Source of the DNA: Comamonadaceae bacterium
GTDB taxonomy: Bacteria > Pseudomonadota > Gammaproteobacteria > Burkholderiales > Burkholderiaceae
Assembly: GCA_947455875.1 (NCBI GenBank)
Contig: CANGSD010000065.1
Coordinates: forward strand, 1 to 6,810
DNA: 6,810 nucleotides
Direction: 5' to 3'
Position numbers and translations under genes: made by a program. The notes beneath the pieces were generated by a model. The model was not told where the DNA came from. It worked only from the letters and a program-made list of their open reading frames with translations, and made no database searches. Below, piece by piece: positions 1-5,740 of this stretch (positions within the stretch are counted from its first letter, which is position 1; the number at the start of each line of letters is the position of its first letter).

Positions 1-1103
1 TGGGCGGGCGCGACAACGCCTTCACTGCGCGTGATTTCACGGGCTATCACCAGCAGATCCCGTCTTCGCGCCTCGAAGATGTGATGCGGCTGGAGGCCGA
101 TCGTTTTGCCAACAACCAATGGTCGGACGACGAGTTCCGGCGCGAGCTCGAGGTGGTCAAAGAGGAGCGCCGCCTGCGGACCGATGATTCACCGCGCGCG
201 CGTTTGTTCGAGGCCCTGTATGCGACGGCCTTCATCGCCTCGCCGTATCGCCGGCCCATCATCGGCTGGATGAACGATCTCGATGCGATGACGCCCGAGG
301 ACGTGCGGGCCTTCTATCGCCGCTGGTACGTGCCGGCCAATGCCGCCGTGGTCGTCGCGGGTGATGTGGACCCGGCCCAGGTGCTGCGTCTGGCCCAGCG
401 CTATTACGGCGGTATTGCCGCAGGGCCTGTGCCCGTGCGCAAGCCGCGTGAAGAGCCACTGCAGACGGGTGTGCGCCGGATCGAAGTGAAGGCCCCGGCC
501 GATCAGGCGTTCAAAGCCTTGATGTTCAAGGTGCCGCGATTGACCTCGCTGGAGCCGTCGCCCGCTCACGACGATGCGCTGGCGCTTTCGGTGCTGGCCG
601 CGGTGCTCGATGGCTATTCGGGTGCTCGCCTGAGCCGCGCTTTGACCCAGGGCCCCGACCGCGTGGCCGATTCGGTTAGTGCCAGTAACGGTCTATGGGG
701 TCGTGGGCCCCAGATGTTCACGCTGGCGGGCATTCCGGCACCCGGCAAGACCGTGCAGCAGGTGGAGTTGGCGCTGCGCGCCCAGGTGGATCGCATCGCG
801 CGCGAGGGCGTTCAAGAGGCCGAGCTGCAACGCGTCAAGACCCAATGGATTGCCAGTGAGGTCTACAAGCTGGACTCGGTCTTTAGCCAGGCCCGCGAGC
901 TGGGCGCCTTCTGGGCCATCGGCTTCGAGCCTGACGCGGGCGAGCGTCTGTTTCGCCGCTTGCGCGAAGTGACGGCGGCCCAGGTGCAGTCGGTCGCGGC
1001 ACGCTATTTCAGCGACGACCAGCTGACCGCGGGCGTGTTGCATCCCCTGCCGCTCGATCCCGAGCGCAAGCCGCGTGTGTCGCCGTCGGGCGCGCGCCAT
1101 TGA
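1..1103 (+). CDS. M16 family zinc metallopeptidase, putative catalytic subunit (5' partial)
   Basis: This is the C-terminal part of an M16B (pitrilysin/processing-peptidase-like) zinc protease. The reading frame is open from base 3 (first codon GGC) to the TGA at 1101-1103, so the true start lies upstream. The first visible residues, GGRDNAFTARDFTGYH, match the block that follows the HxxEH zinc motif in this family; HxxEH itself would be outside the window. The E-x6-E element sits in RELEVVKEER, with the first Glu at 144-146 and the putative third zinc ligand at 165-167. A WYVPANAAVVVAGDV segment and a C-terminal M16_C half (about 480-1050) follow. The C-terminal half lacks the Arg/Tyr substrate-binding pair: the corresponding stretch reads GPDRVADSV. 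The gene is followed immediately by a second M16 gene, probably its partner subunit. Location is likely periplasmic, but the signal peptide is not visible. The family call is firm; the native substrate is unknown. Confidence 0.93.
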   Translation, partial: GGRDNAFTARDFTGYHQQIPSSRLEDVMRLEADRFANNQWSDDEFRRELEVVKEERRLRTDDSPRARLFEALYATAFIASPYRRPIIGWMNDLDAMTPEDVRAFYRRWYVPANAAVVVAGDVDPAQVLRLAQRYYGGIAAGPVPVRKPREEPLQTGVRRIEVKAPADQAFKALMFKVPRLTSLEPSPAHDDALALSVLAAVLDGYSGARLSRALTQGPDRVADSVSASNGLWGRGPQMFTLAGIPAPGKTVQQVELALRAQVDRIAREGVQEAELQRVKTQWIASEVYKLDSVFSQARELGAFWAIGFEPDAGERLFRRLREVTAAQVQSVAARYFSDDQLTAGVLHPLPLDPERKPRVSPSGARH

Positions 1104-1114
1104 GTCGAACTCGA

Positions 1115-2698
1115 ATGCGAGCCCCTGTCATGTCCCTACTTCGCACCTTGACCCTCCGGATGTCACCCACCTGGCTGGTCCCCCTCATGCTGGGCGTTTT
1201 CTCGCCTTTGGCTTTTGCCACCTTGCCGATCCAGCACTGGGTGCAGCCCAGTGGCGCGCGGATTTATTTTGTCGAGAGTTCGGCCATTCCCATTGTCGAT
1301 GTGCAGATTGATTTCGACGCCGGGACCCGGCGCGATCCGGCAGGCAAGCCGACGCTGGCCAACGTCACTGCCGACATGATGGAGACCGGCATCCTCGCGC
1401 GCGATCCGCGGCGTGGCGCGCCGGGTGCGGTGACGCGCTATGACACGGCGATGGACGAAAACCAGCTGGGTGAAGCCTGGGCCGATCTGGGTGCGCAGTT
1501 TGGCGGTGGTGCGGGCAATGACCGCATGAGTTTTTCCTTGCGCACCTTGGCCGATCCCGAGCTGCTGGCGCGTGCGGTGGCTCTGGCCGCCCGCCAGATC
1601 GGCGAGCCCTCGTTCTCGGCGACGATCTGGGCACGCGAACGCGCCCGAATCGTCGCCGCGCTGCGCGAGTCCTACACGCGTCCGGCCACTGCGGCCTGGC
1701 GCGCGTGGGCGCCAGCGGTGTACGGCGATCACCCGTACGGCCAGGAGGCCACCGAGGCCACGCTGGCCACGGTCACGGTCGATGACATGCGCGCCTTTCA
1801 TGTCCGCCATGTGCAGGCCTGCCGCGCCAAGGTGACGCTGGTCGGTGCCATCACCCGCGCCCAGGCCGACCAGATCGCAAGCGCCTTGTTGTCTCGCTTG
1901 CCTGCGAGCGCGAATGGGCGTTGCGAGGCCTTGCCGCCCGTGCCCGAGGTCGCGCCGCTGTCGGCGCCAGTGACTCGTGAGGTTGCATTCAACTCCGCGC
2001 AGGCCCATGTCCTGATCGGGCAACCGGGCTACAAGCGCAACGACCCTGACTTTTTCCCGCTGCTGGTGGGCAACTACATCCTCGGTGGGGGCGGCTTTGT
2101 CTCGCGGCTGTCGACCGAGGTGCGCGAAAAGCGGGGACTGTCCTACAGCGTTTACAGCAGTTTTTCGCCAGGGCTGCATGCAGGCGCCTTCGCGCTGGGC
2201 TTGCAGACGCGCCCAGACCAGGCGCAGCAGGCGGTGCAGGTGGCGCGCGAGGTGGTGTCACGCTTTGTCGCCGAGGGGCCGACCGAGACTGAATTGCAGG
2301 CGGCGCGTGACAACCTCATTGGGGGATTTGCGTTGCGTATCGATACCAACCGCAAGCTCCTGGACAACGTGTCGGCGATCGCCTGGAACGATCTGCCACT
2401 GAGTTACCTGGATACCTGGCGCCAGCAGGTACAAGCGGTCACGGTGGCCGAGATCCGGGCGGCGTTTGCGCGCAAGTTGCAGCCGCAGCGGATGGTGACG
2501 GTGATTGTGGGTGGGGTGGCTGCTCCTGCGGCTCCTGCGCGTTTAGGTCAAAGGCAAGCCCGCCCCGACAGCCCCCATTCAGGCATCCCCTGGCGCGCCT
2601 GTCCACAATCCCCAAGCGCTGTCTCACAACGTTCAGGTAAAGCAGGGAGCCCTCCACAGGGGGAGAAGAATAGACAGGTCAGGGGAAGAAAAACGTAA
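1115..2698 (+). CDS. M16 family peptidase-like protein, non-catalytic subunit, with signal peptide
   Basis: This is a secreted M16 homologue with no zinc site. Counting from the ATG at 1115 (527 aa), residues 1-35 form a signal peptide: Arg-containing n-region, hydrophobic core WLVPLMLGVF, and a likely cut after AFA. The segment that normally carries HxxEH reads AGKPTLANVTADM, so the two His and the Glu become Asn83, Asp87 and Ala86, and the third ligand Glu becomes Ala182 (ERARIVAA). The C-terminal half keeps REVREKRGLSYS-like chemistry as VREKRGLSYSVYS, with Arg340 and Tyr344. This is the split known for heterodimeric bacterial M16B proteases, in which one subunit binds zinc and the other supplies Arg/Tyr. 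The start is uncertain: ATG at 1115 (weak TGAG upstream), ATG at 1130 (GCGAG 8 nt upstream), or TTG at 1100 overlapping the previous stop. All three preserve the signal peptide. The last 51 codons (from 2543) do not look like M16 sequence and probably result from a frameshift. Confidence 0.9.
   Translation: MRAPVMSLLRTLTLRMSPTWLVPLMLGVFSPLAFATLPIQHWVQPSGARIYFVESSAIPIVDVQIDFDAGTRRDPAGKPTLANVTADMMETGILARDPRRGAPGAVTRYDTAMDENQLGEAWADLGAQFGGGAGNDRMSFSLRTLADPELLARAVALAARQIGEPSFSATIWARERARIVAALRESYTRPATAAWRAWAPAVYGDHPYGQEATEATLATVTVDDMRAFHVRHVQACRAKVTLVGAITRAQADQIASALLSRLPASANGRCEALPPVPEVAPLSAPVTREVAFNSAQAHVLIGQPGYKRNDPDFFPLLVGNYILGGGGFVSRLSTEVREKRGLSYSVYSSFSPGLHAGAFALGLQTRPDQAQQAVQVAREVVSRFVAEGPTETELQAARDNLIGGFALRIDTNRKLLDNVSAIAWNDLPLSYLDTWRQQVQAVTVAEIRAAFARKLQPQRMVTVIVGGVAAPAAPARLGQRQARPDSPHSGIPWRACPQSPSAVSQRSGKAGSPPQGEKNRQVRGRKT
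2543..2698 (+). other. Aberrant C-terminal tail of the second M16 gene (probable out-of-frame extension)
   Basis: The M16 fold ends around MVTVIVGG (near 2516), followed by a short AAPAAPAR linker. From 2543 the frame reads a TTA codon, which is rare in such GC-rich DNA, then about 50 residues rich in Pro, Ser, Gln and Arg without any recognisable motif. The bases at the junction are GCGCGTTTAGG. With one T fewer in the TTT run (2542-2544), the frame would read GCG CGT TAG and the protein would stop right after the linker. The stretch is therefore best read as former 3' untranslated sequence now open by a 1-nt indel, either a real mutation or a sequencing error. Confidence 0.55.
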
Positions 2699-2711
2699 AC
2701 GCAGTCTCATC

Positions 2712-2736
2712 ACGCAGCTTCGGCTGCGTTTTTTTT
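2712..2736 (+). terminator. Rho-independent terminator with UUCG tetraloop
   Basis: A perfect 7-bp stem ACGCAGC / GCTGCGT closes a TTCG loop (2719-2722) and runs directly into eight T residues (2729-2736). It lies 14 nt after the stop of the second M16 gene and ends the M16 transcript. An alternative 8-bp pairing, AAACGCAG (2697-2704) with CTGCGTTT (2725-2732), is followed on the minus strand by a T-rich tract. The site may therefore also stop the convergent gntR transcript, though less convincingly. Confidence 0.9.
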
Positions 2737-2760
2737 GCCTGCTTGCTCGCCGCCCGTCGT

Positions 2761-3471
2761 TCAGCCCGCAAACGAGCGCACGTAATACGCCTGCCACTCG
2801 CGCAAGTGGGTCGTCATCGCGGCGCGCGCGGCCTGTGCGTCGCGGGCGTCCAGTGCGGCCAGTAACTTTTCGTGTTCCAGCAAGGACTGCGGAATCAGAT
2901 CGGCGGTGAAACGGATGGTGTTGAAGCCGCGGTGCACCAGCCGATAGCGGAAGATGTCCTGCGCCAGGCGCCGGTTGCCAGAAGCCAGCGCGATCTCGCG
3001 GTGAAAGCGCTCGTCCAAGTCGGCCCAACGTGTCAAGACGTCCCGCGCCTTGAGGTTGCGACGCAGGTCGGCGCAGTCGGCCATCAGCTTTTGTAGACGC
3101 GGCCGGTCCAGACGCAAGGCGGCCAGAGCTGCCGCCTCGGTCTCCAGCAAAAGCCGCATCTGATAGATCTCCTGTACGTCCGCCGACGTGAAGGTGTGGA
3201 AGACGGGGCGTCGGTTCGGCGCCTGCGTGAGCAAGCCGTCTCTGACCAATTCCCGCACCGCCTGGTGCACCGGCGTGCGGCTCATGCCCAGTCGGCGTGC
3301 GAGCTCCACTTCGCTGATCGACTCGCCCGAGCGCATGCGCCCAGCAAAGATCTCGGCCAGGATCGCTTGGTACGCCGCATCGGCCAGCGCGTCGCCGCTG
3401 TCTTCAGGCGGCGCCAAGGGTGTGGCGCGGGCGGGCCGGGACGTCGCCTTCCTGGGGGTCTGGGTGGCCAT
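2761..3471 (-). CDS. GntR family transcriptional regulator, FadR/FCD subfamily
   Basis: This is a 236-aa DNA-binding regulator, probably the local ligand-responsive repressor of the divergent acid-sugar operon. Residues about 28-92 form the GntR winged helix (ELARRLGMSRTPVHQAVREL, then a wing around PNRRPVF). Residues about 98-228 form the all-helical FCD effector domain. The usual metal-binding set of this domain is present: Asp153 and His157 in DLDERFHRE, His200 in LEHEK and His222 in TTHLREW. Such FCD proteins often bind carboxylates or sugar acids with this metal centre. In the recognition helix the usual SRTPVREAL reads SRTPVHQAV, so a normally conserved Arg is His69. The first about 25 residues are a basic, Pro/Ala-rich tail. 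ATG (complement of 3469-3471) is the natural start; no strong Shine-Dalgarno precedes it. The gene is convergent with the M16 pair and divergent from the kinase operon. The effector is unknown; a C4 sugar acid or its phosphate is the inference from context. Confidence 0.93.
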   Translation of the reverse strand: MATQTPRKATSRPARATPLAPPEDSGDALADAAYQAILAEIFAGRMRSGESISEVELARRLGMSRTPVHQAVRELVRDGLLTQAPNRRPVFHTFTSADVQEIYQMRLLLETEAAALAALRLDRPRLQKLMADCADLRRNLKARDVLTRWADLDERFHREIALASGNRRLAQDIFRYRLVHRGFNTIRFTADLIPQSLLEHEKLLAALDARDAQAARAAMTTHLREWQAYYVRSFAG

Positions 3472-3504
3472 CGTCAGAACGGAATGGTTGGAAAAACGGC
3501 TTGC

Positions 3505-3510
3505 ACTATA
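3505..3510 (-). promoter_or_regulatory. Candidate -10 box for gntR
   Basis: On the minus strand these bases read TATAGT, five of six matches to TATAAT, about 34 nt upstream of the regulator's ATG. No good -35 hexamer is found 16-18 nt further up (best AGTCAA or GTCAAT), so the promoter would be weak or need activation. The palindromic operator candidate lies just upstream of where a -35 box would be, which would allow autoregulation. Confidence 0.4.
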
Positions 3511-3528
3511 CGACTGGCTGCGACTAGA

Positions 3529-3557
3529 TTGACTCCATTCTGTATGCAGAATACATT
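3529..3557 (+). promoter_or_regulatory. Sigma70-like promoter of the kinase-pdxA2-FAD dehydrogenase operon
   Basis: A -35 box TTGACT (3529-3534, five of six) and a -10 box TACATT (3552-3557, four of six) are separated by exactly 17 bp. Transcription would start near 3564-3566, essentially at the GTG start of the kinase. The spacer and -10 are covered by the inverted repeats at 3537-3555, so a bound repressor would block polymerase. A weaker alternative set, TTGCAC (3501-3506) and TAGATT (3525-3530) with an 18-bp spacer, would start near 3537. Confidence 0.6.
3537..3555. promoter_or_regulatory. Putative GntR operator: two overlapping perfect inverted repeats
   Basis: ATTCTG (3537-3542) is an exact inverted repeat of CAGAAT (3547-3552) across a 4-nt spacer. 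TGTAT (3541-3545) is an exact inverted repeat of ATACA (3551-3555) across a 5-nt spacer. The short GTAT...ATAC arms resemble the compact operators of FadR/FCD-type GntR proteins. The position, inside the plus-strand promoter and next to the divergent regulator, supports repression of the catabolic operon. Which of the two symmetries the protein reads cannot be decided from sequence. Confidence 0.65.
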
Positions 3558-3563
3558 TCCTGC

Positions 3564-4751
3564 GTGCAATTTAAACACCCAGATCGCAAGTCCGAGACCG
3601 CAAGCACGGTCGTGATTGCCGACGACCTGTCTGGTGCGGCCGAATGCGCTGCGGAATTCACGCCGGCGGGCGCCGCCGCCTGCTTGCGACTGGTGCCGGG
3701 GCCCGGCCTGAGTGAGATGGCCACCGTGGTCTGGGACCTCGATGCCCGCGACACCCTGCCTGTGCTGCCGGCCGATGTGGTTGCCTCGATCGCACCCTCC
3801 CGCCGGACCTACGTGAAGATCGACTCGCTCCTGCGCGGAAACTGGGCGGCGTTGGTCGCGGCGGTGGTGCGTGCGACGGGTCGGCCGGCCCTGATGTGTC
3901 CTGCCCTGCCTCGCCTAGGGCGCGGTTTGCGTGATAGCCGCATTCACTTGGCGCCGGGGCGCAGCCTCGCGCACGGTACGGAGTCGGCGGTGGAGTGCCT
4001 GCGGCAAGCCGGCCTGCAGGCGGCGCACTATCGTCTGGGCGCATCAGACACTGCCGGCGTTCGGCAGGGCCTGCTGCAGGCCATGGGCCAGTATCCGGTC
4101 ACCGTGGTCGATGCGGACACGGACGCAGAACTCGACGTCATGGCCAGCGTGCTGGAGTCCTTGCCTGCACCCTACACCGCCGTCGGGTCGGCCGGCTTGG
4201 CGGGCGCATTGGCCCGCGCGCTGGCCATTCCTCGTGGCTTGTGCACCCTGGGCGTCACACCTCGCATGTCGGTACTGGTCGGCAGCCGCACCGGACCTGC
4301 CCGCGAGCAGCTGTCGCAACTGGCGCAAACATGCGGCGAACCTGTGCACTGGTGGCAGCCGGGGCATGACCTGGCGGACGCCTTCTCGCCCCCCGGCGAG
4401 GATGCGCCGCTGCGTCTGTATGCCACCCGACCCGATCCGAGTGGCGAGCCGCATGGCCGCGATCTGGCATGGCGTTTCGTCAAGACGGTGCTGGCGCAGT
4501 CGCCACCGGCCGATGTGTATGTCGCCACCGGTGGCGAGACCGCACGCGCGCTATGCGACGCACTGGGGCTGACCCACGTGGATATCCTGGGCCAGATCGA
4601 GCCGGGCGTCTGTCTGGCGCGCCTGCCGCTGCCTGATGGCGCCAAGCACCTGGTGATCAAATCGGGCAGCTTTGGCGATCCCGCCACCCTGGTGCGCATC
4701 GCGCGCATGGGCGGCGCGCTGCAAGCGCTCACGACCGAGAGACAGATATGA
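3564..4751 (+). CDS. Four-carbon acid sugar kinase family protein (DUF1537; D-threonate/D-erythronate kinase-like)
   Basis: This cytoplasmic kinase (395 aa from GTG 3564) is expected to phosphorylate a C4 sugar acid at O4 using ATP, as shown for DtnK-type DUF1537 enzymes. N-terminal substrate domain: VVIADDLSGAAECA (residues 16-29), KIDSLLRGN (85-93, usual form KxDSTLRGN), PALPRLGR (113-120) and GSAGLAG (208-214). C-terminal nucleotide-binding domain: VLVGSRTG (237-244), ATGGETA (321-327), IEPGV (345-349) and KSGSFGDP (366-373). It is shorter than the usual roughly 420-480 aa; the segment after PALPRLGR (residues about 121-145) appears compressed. No Shine-Dalgarno precedes GTG 3564, which coincides with the predicted transcription start. 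The alternative in-frame GTG at 3612 would cut into the first beta strand. The stop overlaps the pdxA2 start (ATGA), and PdxA2 is the known partner acting on the 4-phosphate product. Exact substrate (D-threonate, D-erythronate or another) is not determinable. Confidence 0.9.
   Translation: MQFKHPDRKSETASTVVIADDLSGAAECAAEFTPAGAAACLRLVPGPGLSEMATVVWDLDARDTLPVLPADVVASIAPSRRTYVKIDSLLRGNWAALVAAVVRATGRPALMCPALPRLGRGLRDSRIHLAPGRSLAHGTESAVECLRQAGLQAAHYRLGASDTAGVRQGLLQAMGQYPVTVVDADTDAELDVMASVLESLPAPYTAVGSAGLAGALARALAIPRGLCTLGVTPRMSVLVGSRTGPAREQLSQLAQTCGEPVHWWQPGHDLADAFSPPGEDAPLRLYATRPDPSGEPHGRDLAWRFVKTVLAQSPPADVYVATGGETARALCDALGLTHVDILGQIEPGVCLARLPLPDGAKHLVIKSGSFGDPATLVRIARMGGALQALTTERQI
4737..4751 (+). 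promoter_or_regulatory. Shine-Dalgarno and ATGA stop/start overlap for pdxA2
   Basis: GAGAG (4737-4741) lies 6 nt before the ATG at 4748, and the kinase TGA (4749-4751) overlaps that ATG. This fixes the start of the second gene and implies translational coupling with the kinase. Confidence 0.8.
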
Positions 4752-5740
4752 ATCCACGCGCGATCGGTATCACCATGGGAGACCCCGCTGGCGTCGGGCC
4801 CGAGGTGGTCGTCAAGGCTTTGCACAAGCGGCCGCCGCCTGTGTCCACCGTCGTGATCGGCAACGCCGAGCGCTTGCGCGAAGCCGCGCGTCGCGCCCGC
4901 ATTGAGGTCACCGTGACCGAGGTCGACCATCCGCACAAGATCCCGGCGAGTTCGTCGGTGATCCACTGCCTGGATCCTGGCGTGCCGGCGCAAGACATTG
5001 CCTTCGGGCAGGTGAGCGCCGCAGGCGGTGAGTGCGCCTTCCGCTATCTGGAGAGGGCCTCGCGCCTGGCCATGGACGGCGTGTTGCAGGCCATCGTGAC
5101 AGCCCCCCTGAACAAAGAGGCGCTGCACGCTGCGGGCCACATCTTCCCGGGGCACACCGAGATGCTGGCGCATTTCTCGGGAACGCCCGAGGTGAGCATG
5201 ATGCTGATGGCGCCCCGCCTGCGTGTGATCCACGTCACCACCCACATCGGTCTGCGCCACGCGATCGAGCGCATCGAGCCCGGACTGGTCGAGCGCACCA
5301 TCCGCCGCGGGCATGAGGCGCTGCTGCGCGCCGGTATCGCCCAGCCTCGTATCGCGGTGTGCGGGATCAATCCGCACGCGGGTGAAAACGGTCTGTTTGG
5401 CGAGGGAGAAGAAGCCGACAAGATCGAACCCGCCGTGGCGCGTTGCCGTGCCGACGGTCTGCAGGTCCACGGACCTTTACCTGCCGACACGCTGTTCTTC
5501 CTGGCGCGACGCGGTGACTACGACTTGGTGGTGGCGATGTACCACGACCAAGGACATGGGCCCGTCAAGGTGCTGGGCCTGGAGGCGGGCGTCAACATCA
5601 CGGTCGGACTGCCTTTCGTGCGGACCTCGGTGGACCACGGCACGGCGTTCGATATCGCCGGCAAAGGCATCGCCGACGAACAAAGCCTGCGCGAAGCGAT
5701 CGACCAGGCCTTGCAGATGATCGGAGTCAGCCCGTCGTGA
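4748..5740 (+). CDS. pdxA2: PdxA2-type 4-phospho-D-threonate/D-erythronate 3-dehydrogenase (PdxA family)
   Basis: This is a 330-aa NAD-dependent, metal-dependent dehydrogenase of the PdxA family. In the DUF1537 pathway the PdxA2 branch oxidises the C3 hydroxyl of 4-phospho-D-threonate (or -erythronate), and the beta-keto acid loses CO2 to give dihydroxyacetone phosphate. Seen in sequence: GITMGDPAGVGPE (7-19), TAPLNKEAL (118-126), PGHTEM (134-139), and the three metal-ligand histidines His166 (TTHIGL), His210 (INPHAGENG) and His266 (MYHDQGH). The tail holds GVNITVGLPFVRTSVDHGTAFDIAG-type family sequence at 281-305. Where biosynthetic PdxA usually reads YHDQGLxPxK, this protein reads YHDQGHGPVK, as in the catabolic branch. 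Together with the kinase immediately upstream, this argues against a role in vitamin B6 synthesis. Length is typical. The start overlaps the kinase stop and the stop overlaps the next GTG start. Automatic annotation may call it 4-hydroxythreonine-4-phosphate dehydrogenase. Confidence 0.93.
   Translation: MNPRAIGITMGDPAGVGPEVVVKALHKRPPPVSTVVIGNAERLREAARRARIEVTVTEVDHPHKIPASSSVIHCLDPGVPAQDIAFGQVSAAGGECAFRYLERASRLAMDGVLQAIVTAPLNKEALHAAGHIFPGHTEMLAHFSGTPEVSMMLMAPRLRVIHVTTHIGLRHAIERIEPGLVERTIRRGHEALLRAGIAQPRIAVCGINPHAGENGLFGEGEEADKIEPAVARCRADGLQVHGPLPADTLFFLARRGDYDLVVAMYHDQGHGPVKVLGLEAGVNITVGLPFVRTSVDHGTAFDIAGKGIADEQSLREAIDQALQMIGVSPS
5723..5740 (+). promoter_or_regulatory. Shine-Dalgarno and GTGA overlap for the FAD dehydrogenase
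   Basis: GGAG (5723-5726) lies 10 nt before the GTG at 5737. The pdxA2 stop TGA (5738-5740) overlaps this GTG. This supports GTG as the start and translational coupling of the third gene to the first two. Confidence 0.7.

Noticed and set aside
1163..2179. Open frame of 338 codons on the minus strand
   Set aside because: It is antisense to the second M16 gene; composition is typical of a shadow frame and no motif is visible.
2651..2664. Small inverted repeat CCCT-CCAC-AGGG as a second terminator or regulatory hairpin
   Set aside because: A 4-bp stem without a T tract is expected by chance in this composition.
3501..3530. Alternative promoter TTGCAC-18-TAGATT for the operon
   Set aside because: Both boxes match less well or with poorer spacing than TTGACT-17-TACATT; kept only as an alternative in the promoter and start-site entries.
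4172..5470. Long open frame (432 codons) on the minus strand
   Set aside because: It lies opposite the kinase and pdxA2 genes, both of which have clear family motifs; the antisense translation has no recognisable domain and is rich in Arg/His/Gly as expected from high-GC shadow frames.
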